From an uncultured Synechococcus sp. (GTDB taxonomy: Bacteria > Cyanobacteriota > Cyanobacteriia > PCC-6307 > Cyanobiaceae), in the NCBI GenBank assembly GCA_937930135.1, contig CALGVO010000117.1:1-11672 (forward strand): a DNA stretch of 11,672 nucleotides, given 5' to 3'. Within the stretch, counting starts at the first letter, position 1. Each line of letters opens with the position of its first letter. This document shows, piece after piece, positions 1 to 6,561 of this stretch. Under the pieces are notes generated by a model. That model worked only from the letters and a program-made list of their open reading frames with translations, ran no database searches and was not told where the DNA came from. A program made the position numbers and the translations under genes.

Positions 1-484
1 GCTGAACGCCCAGGTCTTGCACGGCTGGGATGCCGACCAGCTGCTGACGGCACTCAAGCCCCTCTGGCAGAAGGAAGGCTGGAGCCTGCCTGGTGACGAC
101 CGCAGCTGGGCCAGGGATCTGGCCACTCTGCTGGGTCCTTCCCTCACCCTTGTGAACGATGGCGTTGAGCAGGCGCGTCCGTTTTTCGAGGAACCGGCGC
201 TGGAAAGCGATGGTCTGCAGCAACTGGACCAGGATGGTGCCAGGGCGGCCCTGCAGGCCCTGAACGGCCTGCTGGAGTCTTCCCCCTGGGATGGCGCCGA
301 CAACGGGCGCGGCCAGGAGCTGCTGAAACAGGCGGTGGAGCAGGCCGGTGTGAAAAAAGGACTGATGATGAAAAGTCTTCGTGCCGCTTTGCTCGGTCGA
401 CTGCAGGGGCCAGACCTGATGACCACCTGGGGGTTACTGGCTCGAATCGGCCACGACCGGCAACGGATCCAACGCTGTTGCTGA
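1..484 (+). CDS. gltX: Glutamyl-tRNA synthetase, C-terminal part (cut by left edge)
   Basis: This is the last 160 residues of a class I glutamyl-tRNA synthetase, which charges tRNA(Glu) in the cytoplasm; in cyanobacteria that product also feeds tetrapyrrole synthesis. The reading frame is open from base 2, so the gene begins outside the window. The segment is the helical anticodon-binding end: it contains a helical stretch ending in MKSLRAALLGRLQGPDL, the usual close of bacterial GltX, and stops with TGA at 482-484. The catalytic HIGH and KMSKS regions are not in view, because a complete enzyme has roughly 480 residues. The last 51 bases overlap the 3' end of the convergent antiporter gene. 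The in-frame TTG at base 17 is an internal leucine codon, not the start. The family call is strong; completeness of the gene cannot be judged. Confidence 0.9.
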   Translation, partial: LNAQVLHGWDADQLLTALKPLWQKEGWSLPGDDRSWARDLATLLGPSLTLVNDGVEQARPFFEEPALESDGLQQLDQDGARAALQALNGLLESSPWDGADNGRGQELLKQAVEQAGVKKGLMMKSLRAALLGRLQGPDLMTTWGLLARIGHDRQRIQRCC

Positions 485-1720
485 TCCGTCGGACGCTTCT
501 CCAGACGCTGCGGGGTCATCGCCCTCGTCTGCAGCGATCAAACCGAGCCAGTGAGCCAGGGGCTGGGCCGTCAACCCCTGCAGGCCCACCGTCATCAAAA
601 TCGTGAGAAACACCAGGCCCTGAAGGCGTCCCGCCCCGAGCACACCCGCCTGCTCCAGACGAATCGCGAACAGCGAAGCCACCGCAGCTGTGACGATGCC
701 CCGTGGCGCCAACCAACTGAGAAACAGGCGCTGACGCCAATCCAGGGGCAAGCCGATCGTGGCGACACCCACCGCCACCGGTCGCACAAACACCATCAGC
801 ACCAACACACAACTGATCCCACCCCAACCGAGCGGGCTCAGTTCCGCCCATGACACATCGGCCGCCAAGAGGGGGAAGAGCATGGTGATCGCCAAGCGAG
901 CCAGTTCCCTGATCAATTCATCCAGCTGCGCCGCATCGGTGGAGGGGCGACGGCCCACCACCACGCCAGCTGCCACGGACGCCGGCAGCCCCGACTCGGG
1001 CAACACCCACTCACAGGCGCCGAACATCAGGAACAACACCCCGAGGGTGAGCTGCAACCGCAGCCCGACCGATGGATCGGGCTTGAGGCGTCGCAGGGCC
1101 TCTGAAAGCACCCAGCCGCAGGCCAGGCCGATCAGCACCCCGCCGCCGAGACGCGAGAGCAGACCGATCGCCAGCCCCCGCCAGCCATGCAGATCGCCAA
1201 GAAGCAATTCGAGCAGCAACAACGCGAGCACCGCCCCCACGGGCTCCAGCATCAGCCCCTCCGCTTCCAGCACATCCCCCAGCGGTGGGGCCAGACGGAT
1301 CTGCTGCACCAGAGGGGTGACCACCGTGGGCCCTGTCGCGAGCACGATCGCGCTGTACACCGCCGCCACCGACCAGCCCAGCCCGGCAAGCCAATGGGCC
1401 GCCAACAGGCCGGCGGCGAGAGACAGCAACAAGCGGACTAGCGAAATCCGCAGCACCGTCGCCTTGATCGTGTCACCCGGCAGGCGCAGATTCAGGCCAC
1501 CGTCGAAGAGCACCAGGCTCACGAGCAACCCCACCACCGTCTCCAGGCCTTGGCCGAGATCCAAGGGCTCCACCAGTCCCAGGCCGGAGCGGCCGATCAA
1601 CAAGCCCGCCAGAAGTAACAGCACCACCCCCGGCAAACCAGACAGGGCCGCCAGCAAACGCGCACCGGCGCCGGCAAACACGGTGACGCCCCAGAGCAGT
1701 CCCAGCCGCTCAGGTGTCAT
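434..1720 (-). CDS. CPA1-family Na+/H+ antiporter, inner membrane
   Basis: The 428-residue protein is almost wholly hydrophobic, with roughly 10-12 membrane segments from residue 8 to 395, followed by an acidic, polar tail of about 33 residues. The signature of CPA1 (NhaP-like) monovalent cation/proton antiporters is visible: LFDGGLNL near 71-78, ATGPTVVTPL at 128-137, EGLMLEPVGA at 154-163, and LAPRGIVTAAV at 337-347. Such proteins exchange Na+ or K+ for H+ for salt and pH balance. The family's usual acidic position, which I remember as DP in EGxxxDPxGA, is glutamate here (E159). The ATG at 1718-1720 lies inside the preceding minus-strand gene, which suggests translational coupling. The 3' end overlaps gltX by 51 bp, and that overlap encodes part of the acidic tail. 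Ion specificity cannot be read from the sequence. Confidence 0.85.
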   Translation of the reverse strand: MTPERLGLLWGVTVFAGAGARLLAALSGLPGVVLLLLAGLLIGRSGLGLVEPLDLGQGLETVVGLLVSLVLFDGGLNLRLPGDTIKATVLRISLVRLLLSLAAGLLAAHWLAGLGWSVAAVYSAIVLATGPTVVTPLVQQIRLAPPLGDVLEAEGLMLEPVGAVLALLLLELLLGDLHGWRGLAIGLLSRLGGGVLIGLACGWVLSEALRRLKPDPSVGLRLQLTLGVLFLMFGACEWVLPESGLPASVAAGVVVGRRPSTDAAQLDELIRELARLAITMLFPLLAADVSWAELSPLGWGGISCVLVLMVFVRPVAVGVATIGLPLDWRQRLFLSWLAPRGIVTAAVASLFAIRLEQAGVLGAGRLQGLVFLTILMTVGLQGLTAQPLAHWLGLIAADEGDDPAASGEASDGSATALDPLPVVADSSQ

Positions 1721-1955
1721 CGAGGGAAGCGAATTGAGGTTCCACCCGCAGACCGGTCACCGCATCGGGGCGCACCACCAGATATTCCCCGTCCAGTTCA
1801 CCGAGGGGAACGTTGATGAAACCGCCCTGGCTCGGCGCATTGACCAATCCCTGATACCACTGCTGGAACTGATCCAATGTGGAGAAATGCACCTGTTCCG
1901 TCTGTCCGCCCACCAGGTGGAGCGACACGGCATAGCGGCGGGGTTGGCGAGTCAT
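1710..1955 (-). CDS. Small conserved-looking protein of unknown function (81 aa)
   Basis: I do not recognise a named family. The 81-residue soluble protein starts with MTRQPRRYAVSLHL, has no signal peptide or membrane segment, and is rich in beta-type hydrophobic/polar alternation. It contains WYQGLVNAP in the middle and ends with an acidic DDT. The start ATG at 1953-1955 is the first in frame. Its last 11 bases overlap the first codons of the antiporter gene in another frame, an arrangement typical of co-translated operon partners. The overlap and the well-formed start are the main reasons to accept it as real. It could be a small accessory protein of the antiporter, but nothing in the sequence shows this. 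The plus-strand frame opposite is a low-complexity shadow. Confidence 0.7.
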   Translation of the reverse strand: MTRQPRRYAVSLHLVGGQTEQVHFSTLDQFQQWYQGLVNAPSQGGFINVPLGELDGEYLVVRPDAVTGLRVEPQFASLDDT

Positions 1956-1959
1956 GGGC

Positions 1960-2000
1960 GAACCGTACCTCCCGGGGGCATTCCGTCAGGATGACGGTTC
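1960..2000. repeat. Nested inverted repeats between wecB and the 81-aa gene
   Basis: GAACCGT at 1960-1966 is exactly complementary to ACGGTTC at 1994-2000, and inside this span CCGTCA (1983-1988) pairs with TGACGG (1992-1997) around a 3-base loop. The two pairings compete because they share the right-hand arm. In the minus-strand transcript they lie after the wecB stop and just before the start of the 81-residue gene. No T-run follows, so this is not a standard rho-independent terminator. It may slow readthrough or change access to the downstream start, but it may also be chance. Confidence 0.4.
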
Positions 2001-2020
2001 AAGGCGGCCGTGTCTTCTCT

Positions 2021-3133
2021 TCAGGCCTCCAGCAGGGCCAGTGACGCCTCCAGGATCCGCTGACTGGCCTGGCCATCACCGAAGGGATTCACGGCGCGCG
2101 CCATGGCGTCATAGGCCTGGGGGTCATCCAGCAGGCGCGAAGCCTCGGCCGCGATGGTGGCGGGGTCGGTGCCGACCAAGCGGGCGGTCCCCGCATCGAC
2201 CGCCTCGGGCCGCTCCGTCGTCCGTCGCAACACGAGCACGGGTTTTCCGAGGGCGGGCGCCTCTTCCTGAAGGCCGCCGGAGTCGGTGAGCAAGAGGGTG
2301 CACCCCTTCATCGCCGCCACGAGGCGGTCGTAATCGAGGGGCTCGGTGAGCACAACCCGGGGGTGGTCGCCCAGCAAGGCCTGCAGAGGTTCGCGCACGG
2401 TGGGATTGCGATGCAGGGGCAGCAGCAGCGCTGTGTCGGGGTGGGAGTCGAGCACCCGCAGCATGCCATCGGCGATCAGGGCCAGACGCTCACCCCAGTT
2501 CTCACGCCGATGCACCGTGGCCAGAATCACCTTCTGGCCCGACCAATCGAGGGGCAGGTCCGTGAGCGGTGCCGCCTGTTCCGCCGTATGCAGCAGGGCG
2601 TCAATCACCGTGTTGCCGGTGACCATCACCCGGCCCACCACACCCGACGCCTGAAGATTGGCCTCAGAGCGGGCGGTGGGAGCGAAATGCAGCTGGGCAA
2701 TCTGGGAGATGAGGCGGCGATTGGCCTCCTCCGGGAAGGGGTCGTAGAGGTTGTCGGTCCGCAGACCGGCCTCCACGTGGCCCACGGGAATCTGCTCGTA
2801 GAACGCCGCCAGAGCGGCGGCGAAGGCCGTGGTGGTGTCGCCCTGCACCAACACGAGTGAGGGCGGAAAGGCCTGAAAGTCGTCACGCAAGCCCTGGAGC
2901 GCGGCACAGGTGACATGCGTGAGGGTCTGGCGCGGGGCCATCAGGTTGAGATCCTGATCAGCGCGGAGCCCGAACAGATCCATCACCTGCTGCACCATCT
3001 CCCGATGTTGTCCGGTGAGCACCACACGGGTCTGCAGCCGATCACAGGCCTGGAAGGCCTGGATCACCGGCGCCAGTTTGATGGCCTCCGGTCGGGTTCC
3101 CAGAACGATCGTGACCCGCGGCTGGCCAGACAT
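2021..3133 (-). CDS. wecB: UDP-N-acetylglucosamine 2-epimerase (non-hydrolysing)
   Basis: The 370-residue protein is full length for the WecB/MnaA family, which interconverts UDP-GlcNAc and UDP-ManNAc in the cytoplasm to supply ManNAc-type sugars for surface polysaccharide. The GT-B fold landmarks appear in order: VLGTRPEAIKLAPV at 10-23, TGQHREM at 40-46, VQGDTTT at 96-102, HVEAGLRT at 119-126, PFPEEANRR at 132-140, TVHRREN at 206-212, TDSGGLQEE at 283-291 and ERPE at 307-310. By alignment from memory with E. coli WecB, D99, E121, E135 and H208 are the catalytic or binding residues. The start ATG at 3131-3133 gives the standard N-terminus. No other glycan genes are in the window, so the pathway it feeds is not visible here. 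It diverges from pilT and is followed by the unknown small gene after 65 bp. Confidence 0.93.
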   Translation of the reverse strand: MSGQPRVTIVLGTRPEAIKLAPVIQAFQACDRLQTRVVLTGQHREMVQQVMDLFGLRADQDLNLMAPRQTLTHVTCAALQGLRDDFQAFPPSLVLVQGDTTTAFAAALAAFYEQIPVGHVEAGLRTDNLYDPFPEEANRRLISQIAQLHFAPTARSEANLQASGVVGRVMVTGNTVIDALLHTAEQAAPLTDLPLDWSGQKVILATVHRRENWGERLALIADGMLRVLDSHPDTALLLPLHRNPTVREPLQALLGDHPRVVLTEPLDYDRLVAAMKGCTLLLTDSGGLQEEAPALGKPVLVLRRTTERPEAVDAGTARLVGTDPATIAAEASRLLDDPQAYDAMARAVNPFGDGQASQRILEASLALLEA

Positions 3134-3253
3134 ACAGCGAGAAAAGGGCTGATCTGGCCGGATCCTAGGGGTGATCTCATCGCGCTCCCTTGCTCACCCT
3201 TGCCAGATCCCCGCCTGTGGCGAAGCTGATGGAATGCCGCCTGCCGTCGCCCT

Positions 3254-4432
3254 GTGACCGATTCGGTTCTGCCGCCGGGATTGTCCCGGTCGCTACCCAC
3301 GACCCGCCGCCCAGAGCCCACGCCCACGCCCACGCCCGTGAGCAGTCCCGCTCCAGAGACCGGCAGCGCCCCCTCCTTGCAGGAGATTGTGAAACTCGCC
3401 CACGAACGAGGTCATTCCGACGTGCACCTGGGGGTGGGGGAAAAGCCCCGCTTCCGGGCCCGCGGCGAGATGGTCCTCACCGACTGGCCCAGCACCGATA
3501 GCGCTGTGTTCCAGGGCTGGCTCCGCGAAATCCTCACGCCCCATCAGATCGATTCGTTTCAACGCAGCAAGGAATTCGATGGCTCCCACGCCTTTTCCTT
3601 CGTGCGAGTGCGCATCAATCTGCTCGACAGTCTCCACGGGCCGGCAATGGTGCTGCGCCTGATCCCCCAGACGATCCTCACCCTCGATGACCTGCAACTG
3701 CCAACGGTGCTGCGGGAGCTGGCAGCGCGACCGAAGGGCCTGGTGCTGGTGACCGGCCCAACCGGATCCGGCAAGAGCACCACCCTGGCCGCCATGATCG
3801 ATTGGATCAATCGGAACCAGGCTCGACACATCCTCACGATTGAAGATCCGGTTGAATTCGTGCACGCGAGCCAGCGATCCCTTGTCCGCCATAGAGAGGT
3901 TGGACAGCACACACTGAAATTTCACAATGCGCTGCGGGCGGCTCTGCGTGAAGATCCCGATGTGATTCTCGTGGGAGAAATTCGCGATCGTGAGACGCTG
4001 AGCACGGCTCTTGAAGCCTCCCAGACCGGTCACCTGGTGTTCGGGACTCTGCACACCAATTCAGCCGTGAAAACGGTGGAGCGGGTGCTCGGCATGTATC
4101 CCCCCGACGAGCAGGACAGCGTGCGTCGCGCTCTCTCGGAAGCGCTGCTGGGCGTGATCGCCCAGGGATTGATCCGCACCACCGACGGCAAACGTGCCGC
4201 GTATCACGACATCCTGATCAATTCCGATGCCTGCCGTGATTACATCCAGCGGGGGGCTCTTGAAGAGGTGGAAGAGATCATGAGCCGCAGTGGCTTCGAG
4301 GGCATGCTCACCCTCAACCAGTCACTGCAGACCTTGGTGGAGGCGGGCCGGGTGGAAGCGGATCAGGCCGTCGCTGTGAGCCTGAAACCGAATGAGCTGG
4401 CCCAGGCTCTGCGTGGCCGAAATGGAACGTGA
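3254..4432 (+). CDS. pilT: PilT-family type IV pilus retraction ATPase
   Basis: The 392-residue protein belongs to the GspE/PilT secretion ATPases; PilT hexamers at the inner membrane drive pilus retraction. The N-terminal PAS-like domain starts near residue 40. The RecA core has Walker A GPTGSGKST (168-176), the Asp box LTIEDPVEFVH (194-204), Walker B with DVILVGEIRD (236-245, likely catalytic E242) and the His box TGHLVFGTLHT (258-268). It is about 40-45 residues longer than typical PilT, owing to a proline-rich N-terminal tail with PTPTPTP (23-29). The motif I remember as AIRNLIRE in canonical PilT reads ACRDYIQR here (about 326-333), so a PilT paralogue or PilU-like role is possible. The start is GTG at 3254. 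No pilB, pilC or pilin gene is nearby. It ends 14 bp from the convergent hli gene. Confidence 0.87.
   Translation: MTDSVLPPGLSRSLPTTRRPEPTPTPTPVSSPAPETGSAPSLQEIVKLAHERGHSDVHLGVGEKPRFRARGEMVLTDWPSTDSAVFQGWLREILTPHQIDSFQRSKEFDGSHAFSFVRVRINLLDSLHGPAMVLRLIPQTILTLDDLQLPTVLRELAARPKGLVLVTGPTGSGKSTTLAAMIDWINRNQARHILTIEDPVEFVHASQRSLVRHREVGQHTLKFHNALRAALREDPDVILVGEIRDRETLSTALEASQTGHLVFGTLHTNSAVKTVERVLGMYPPDEQDSVRRALSEALLGVIAQGLIRTTDGKRAAYHDILINSDACRDYIQRGALEEVEEIMSRSGFEGMLTLNQSLQTLVEAGRVEADQAVAVSLKPNELAQALRGRNGT
3317..3337 (+). repeat. Hexanucleotide tandem repeat CCCACG x3 in pilT
   Basis: Three perfect copies of CCCACG (3317-3334) are followed by a partial CCC. They encode the PTPTPTP tract of the PilT N-terminal tail. 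Because the unit is six bases, slippage would add or remove Pro-Thr pairs without breaking the frame. Confidence 0.85.
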
Positions 4433-4446
4433 GAGGGCCAGTCTGA

Positions 4447-4671
4447 TCAGGAAGGGCTGCCACCGAACAGGCGCACCAGCAGCAGGGTGGCGAGACCCAC
4501 GGAGAGGCCCAGCATCGCCAGGCGTCCATTCCAGATTTCCGCCTGGGGGGTGAAGCCGCGTCGCCAGGCGTTCAGTTCAACACCTGCGACGGGTTGCCGC
4601 GCTGCTCGCGCAGAACCGGACTCAGCTGAAGACGCCGCCGCAGCGGTTGTGGTTCCCGATTCGGAGGCCAT
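4447..4671 (-). CDS. hli: High-light-inducible protein (HLIP, one-helix chlorophyll-binding)
   Basis: The 74-residue protein is a one-helix member of the light-harvesting-like superfamily found in thylakoids, where HLIPs bind chlorophyll and carotenoid, dissipate excess energy and aid photosystem II assembly. The family hallmark lies in the C-terminal helix: FTPQAEIWNGRLAM (40-53), with E45, N48 and R50 as the chlorophyll-binding set, followed by a hydrophobic span to about residue 69. The N-terminal 30 residues are a low-complexity Ala/Ser/Thr tail. I chose ATG at 4669-4671; a longer frame reaches 4764 but would overlap tsaD and lacks family character, and AAGG lies just upstream of the chosen ATG. 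It follows tsaD by 41 bp on the same strand. A weak -10-like TAAGAT occurs at 4700-4695, but I see no HLR1-type repeat. Confidence 0.9.
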   Translation of the reverse strand: MASESGTTTAAAASSAESGSARAARQPVAGVELNAWRRGFTPQAEIWNGRLAMLGLSVGLATLLLVRLFGGSPS

Positions 4672-4712
4672 GCCCTTGCGACGAAGGAAATCTGATCTTA
4701 AGAATTCCAGCT

Positions 4713-5798
4713 TCAGAACGGTGCCACAGTCGACACCAAAGCCCCGGCCTGCTCCAGGGGCCAACGGGCTGATACGCCAAGGCGAAGCGAACTGAAGCCC
4801 TGCGCCACTCGGAGACGCTGCAGTGCAGCCGCACCCACCATGGCAGCGTTATCGGTGCAAAATTTCAGCGGTGCGATCTGAACCTGCACCCCACAGGCGG
4901 CGGCTCGCTCGCTCATTTGCCGGCGCAAGCGGAGATTGGCCGCCACACCACCCACAAGCACCAATTGGTGCATTCCCGCATCGCGGCAGCAGCGCAGGCT
5001 CCGCTCCACCAGCACATCCGCCACCACCTGCTCAAAACTGGCCGCGAGATCGGCCCAGACGGAGGCTGCGGAGTCGCCTCCCACCAGCTCGGCTTTGCAG
5101 GTTTCCACCTGGCGCAACATCGCTGTTTTCAAGCCACTGAACGAGAAGTCGTAGGGGTGGAAGCCCCCCTCCCGCCGCGACACCCGCCCCTTCGGCAGGG
5201 AGAACCGTGAGGCATCACCTTGAGCAGCCAGGGCCTGGATCGCCGGGCCGCCCGGATACGGGAGGCCAAGCAACCGTGCCACTTTGTCGAAAGCCTCGCC
5301 CGCCGCGTCGTCGTGGCTGCGCCCAAGCCGGGTCATCGCACCATCCGCGGCCACCTGGATCAGCTCCGTGTGTCCGCCGCTGACGAGAAGCACCAGGTAG
5401 GGAGGCGTTGGAGGGGTGTCGCCCAACAACACCGAGGCGAGATGTCCCTCCAGGTGGTGCACCCCCAGAAAGGGCTTGCCATGCAGAGCCGCCAGGGTGC
5501 GGGCGCTCACCGAGCCCACCATCAGAGCGCCCACCAGGCCAGGCGCCACGGTGGCGGCCACGGCATCCAGTGCATCGATTCCGAGCCCGGAGTGTTCGAG
5601 GACCTCGTCCACCAGCGTGGGCAACGCCTCCACATGGCGGCGGGAAGCGATCTCCGGCACAACCCCACCCCACTGGGCATGCTCCTCAACCTGAGAGGCA
5701 ATGCGGTGAGCGAGCACCTCAAGGCGGCTGCCGTTCTGCCGCACGACGGCCGCCGCCGACTCGTCACAACTTGTTTCGAGCGCCAGCACTGTCGGCAT
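4713..5798 (-). CDS. tsaD: tRNA N6-adenosine threonylcarbamoyltransferase TsaD
   Basis: The 361-residue protein is full length for the Kae1/TsaD (formerly Gcp) family. With TsaB and TsaE it transfers threonylcarbamoyl from TC-AMP to A37 of ANN-decoding tRNAs, making t6A. The ASKHA-fold landmarks are present: LALETSCDES (5-14), the metal-binding HHLEGH (114-119, ligands H115 and H119), VSGGHTEL (139-146), GEAFDKVARLLGLPYPGGP (167-185), FSFSGLKTA (218-226), LVGGVAANLRLR (281-292) and FCTDNAAMVG (313-322), where D316 is the third metal ligand. The C-terminus carries a short tail after ALQRL. The ATG at 5796-5798 gives the usual N-terminus. It diverges from psaF with 76 bp between starts. TsaB and TsaE are not encoded here. 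Confidence 0.96.
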   Translation of the reverse strand: MPTVLALETSCDESAAAVVRQNGSRLEVLAHRIASQVEEHAQWGGVVPEIASRRHVEALPTLVDEVLEHSGLGIDALDAVAATVAPGLVGALMVGSVSARTLAALHGKPFLGVHHLEGHLASVLLGDTPPTPPYLVLLVSGGHTELIQVAADGAMTRLGRSHDDAAGEAFDKVARLLGLPYPGGPAIQALAAQGDASRFSLPKGRVSRREGGFHPYDFSFSGLKTAMLRQVETCKAELVGGDSAASVWADLAASFEQVVADVLVERSLRCCRDAGMHQLVLVGGVAANLRLRRQMSERAAACGVQVQIAPLKFCTDNAAMVGAAALQRLRVAQGFSSLRLGVSARWPLEQAGALVSTVAPF

Positions 5799-5836
5799 CG
5801 CTTTCCAGAGCCTCCCCTACTGTCCGTGTGTGACAT

Positions 5837-5854
5837 CCTGCCGTCCGGGGCAGG
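5837..5854. repeat. Inverted repeat upstream of psaF
   Basis: CCTGCC (5837-5842) and GGCAGG (5849-5854) form a perfect 6-bp GC-rich dyad with a 6-base centre, 20 bp before the psaF ATG and inside the 76-bp tsaD/psaF divergent gap. It could be an operator or a hairpin near the 5' end of the psaF mRNA. A partial -35-like GTGACA (5830-5835) precedes it, and CCTAAT (5855-5860) follows at a longer than usual spacing of 19 bp, so a promoter straddling the dyad is only a possibility. Confidence 0.4.
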
Positions 5855-5874
5855 CCTAATCAGGAATCGATCCG

Positions 5875-6354
5875 ATGCGTCGTCTCTTCGCCCTTGCGCT
5901 TTCGGCCCTGCTCATCGTCGGCTTCGCTCCCGTTGCCAAAGCGGACGTGGCCGGCCTGACCCCCTGCGCTGAGAGTGCTCGCTTTCAGCAGCGTGCAGCT
6001 GCTGCCACCACACCTCAGGCCAAAGCTCGTTTCGAGATGTACAGCGAAGCTGTGTGTGGCGACGACGGTCTGCCCCACCTGATCGTGGATGGTCGCTGGA
6101 GCCATGCCGGTGATTTCGTGTACCCAGGTCTGATGTTCCTTTATGTGGCTGGTTGCATCGGCTGGGCTGGTCGTGAGTACCTCAAGGCCACCCGCGGCAC
6201 CAAAGAGCAATACACCAAGGAAATTCAGATCGATCTTCCCCTCGCCCTGAAGAGCTGCATTGCAGCAGCCACCTGGCCCCTGGCGGCATTCGGTGAATTC
6301 ACGAGCGGCAAGCTTCTTGAGAGCGACAACAACGTCACCGTGTCGCCCCGCTGA
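5875..6354 (+). CDS. psaF: Photosystem I subunit III (PsaF)
   Basis: The 159-residue protein is full length for cyanobacterial PsaF, a one-chain subunit on the lumenal edge of photosystem I near the plastocyanin/cytochrome c6 docking site. A signal peptide occupies residues 1-23 and ends in AKA before D24. The mature N-terminus has DVAGLTPC, with C31 and C61 probably forming the conserved lumenal disulfide. The membrane segment is near 83-100 (FVYPGLMFLYVAGCIGWAGR), and a second hydrophobic stretch lies near 121-140. The lysine-rich helix-loop-helix that plants and green algae use to bind plastocyanin is absent, as expected in cyanobacteria. AGGA at 5862-5865 sits 9 bases before the ATG and supports this start. 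It is followed by psaJ after 35 bp, and the two are very likely co-transcribed. Confidence 0.97.
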   Translation: MRRLFALALSALLIVGFAPVAKADVAGLTPCAESARFQQRAAAATTPQAKARFEMYSEAVCGDDGLPHLIVDGRWSHAGDFVYPGLMFLYVAGCIGWAGREYLKATRGTKEQYTKEIQIDLPLALKSCIAAATWPLAAFGEFTSGKLLESDNNVTVSPR

Positions 6355-6389
6355 GACCTATTCACCCTCCACGTTTCTTCTTACCTCCC

Positions 6390-6509
6390 ATGCAGAAATT
6401 CCTGACCACCGCCCCTGTGGTTGCCGCGATCTGGTTCACCCTCACCGCCGGCATTCTGATCGAGTGGAATCGCTTCTTCCCCGATCTGCTCTTTCACCCG
6501 ATGGGTTGA
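6390..6509 (+). CDS. psaJ: Photosystem I subunit IX (PsaJ)
   Basis: This short gene encodes 39 residues, MQKFLTTAPVVAAIWF followed by a hydrophobic helix and a C-terminus of NRFFPDLLFHPMG. That is the expected size and pattern of PsaJ, a single-span thylakoid protein that packs against PsaF in photosystem I and carries chlorophyll and carotenoid contacts. The span covers about residues 9-26, the conserved E25-W-N-R-FFPD segment follows it, and the stop is TGA at 6507-6509. It lies 35 bp after psaF, the standard cyanobacterial order. I see no clear Shine-Dalgarno element before its ATG, so coupling to psaF translation or SD-independent initiation is likely. It is easy to miss with a length filter. 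Confidence 0.95.
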   Translation: MQKFLTTAPVVAAIWFTLTAGILIEWNRFFPDLLFHPMG

Positions 6510-6533
6510 TCCCTACGCCATCAATGAAGCAAC

Positions 6534-6557
6534 AAGAGGGCTGAGGCCCTCTTTTTT
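6534..6557 (+). terminator. Rho-independent terminator of psaFJ
   Basis: AAGAGGGC (6534-6541) and GCCCTCTT (6546-6553) form an 8-bp perfect stem with a TGAG loop, and a run of six T covers 6552-6557. This is a strong plus-strand intrinsic terminator 24 bp after the psaJ stop. The flanking CAACAA (6530-6535) and TTGTTG (6556-6561) are also complementary. The gmk stop codon begins right after, at 6562-6564, so the same stem may also act on the minus strand, though there the downstream run is only CTTGTTG and weaker. Confidence 0.92.
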
Positions 6558-6561
6558 GTTG

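Noticed and set aside
759..1994. A 411-codon plus-strand frame across the antiporter and the small unknown gene.
   Set aside because: Its translation is rich in Ser, Pro, Arg and Thr without structure, whereas the minus-strand antiporter has clear membrane segments and motifs.
3134..3253. Regulatory elements or a small RNA in the wecB/pilT gap.
   Set aside because: A TAGGAT (minus strand, 3167-3162) could be a -10 box for wecB but has no -35 partner; no stable hairpin, tRNA-like fold or repeat was seen.
3293..4054. A 253-codon open frame antisense to pilT.
   Set aside because: It mirrors conserved pilT codons and shows no protein-like pattern of its own.
4672..4764. Longer hli start at 4764.
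   Set aside because: It would overlap the tsaD 3' end by 52 bp and adds residues unlike HLIP N-termini; the inner ATG at 4671 fits the family size.
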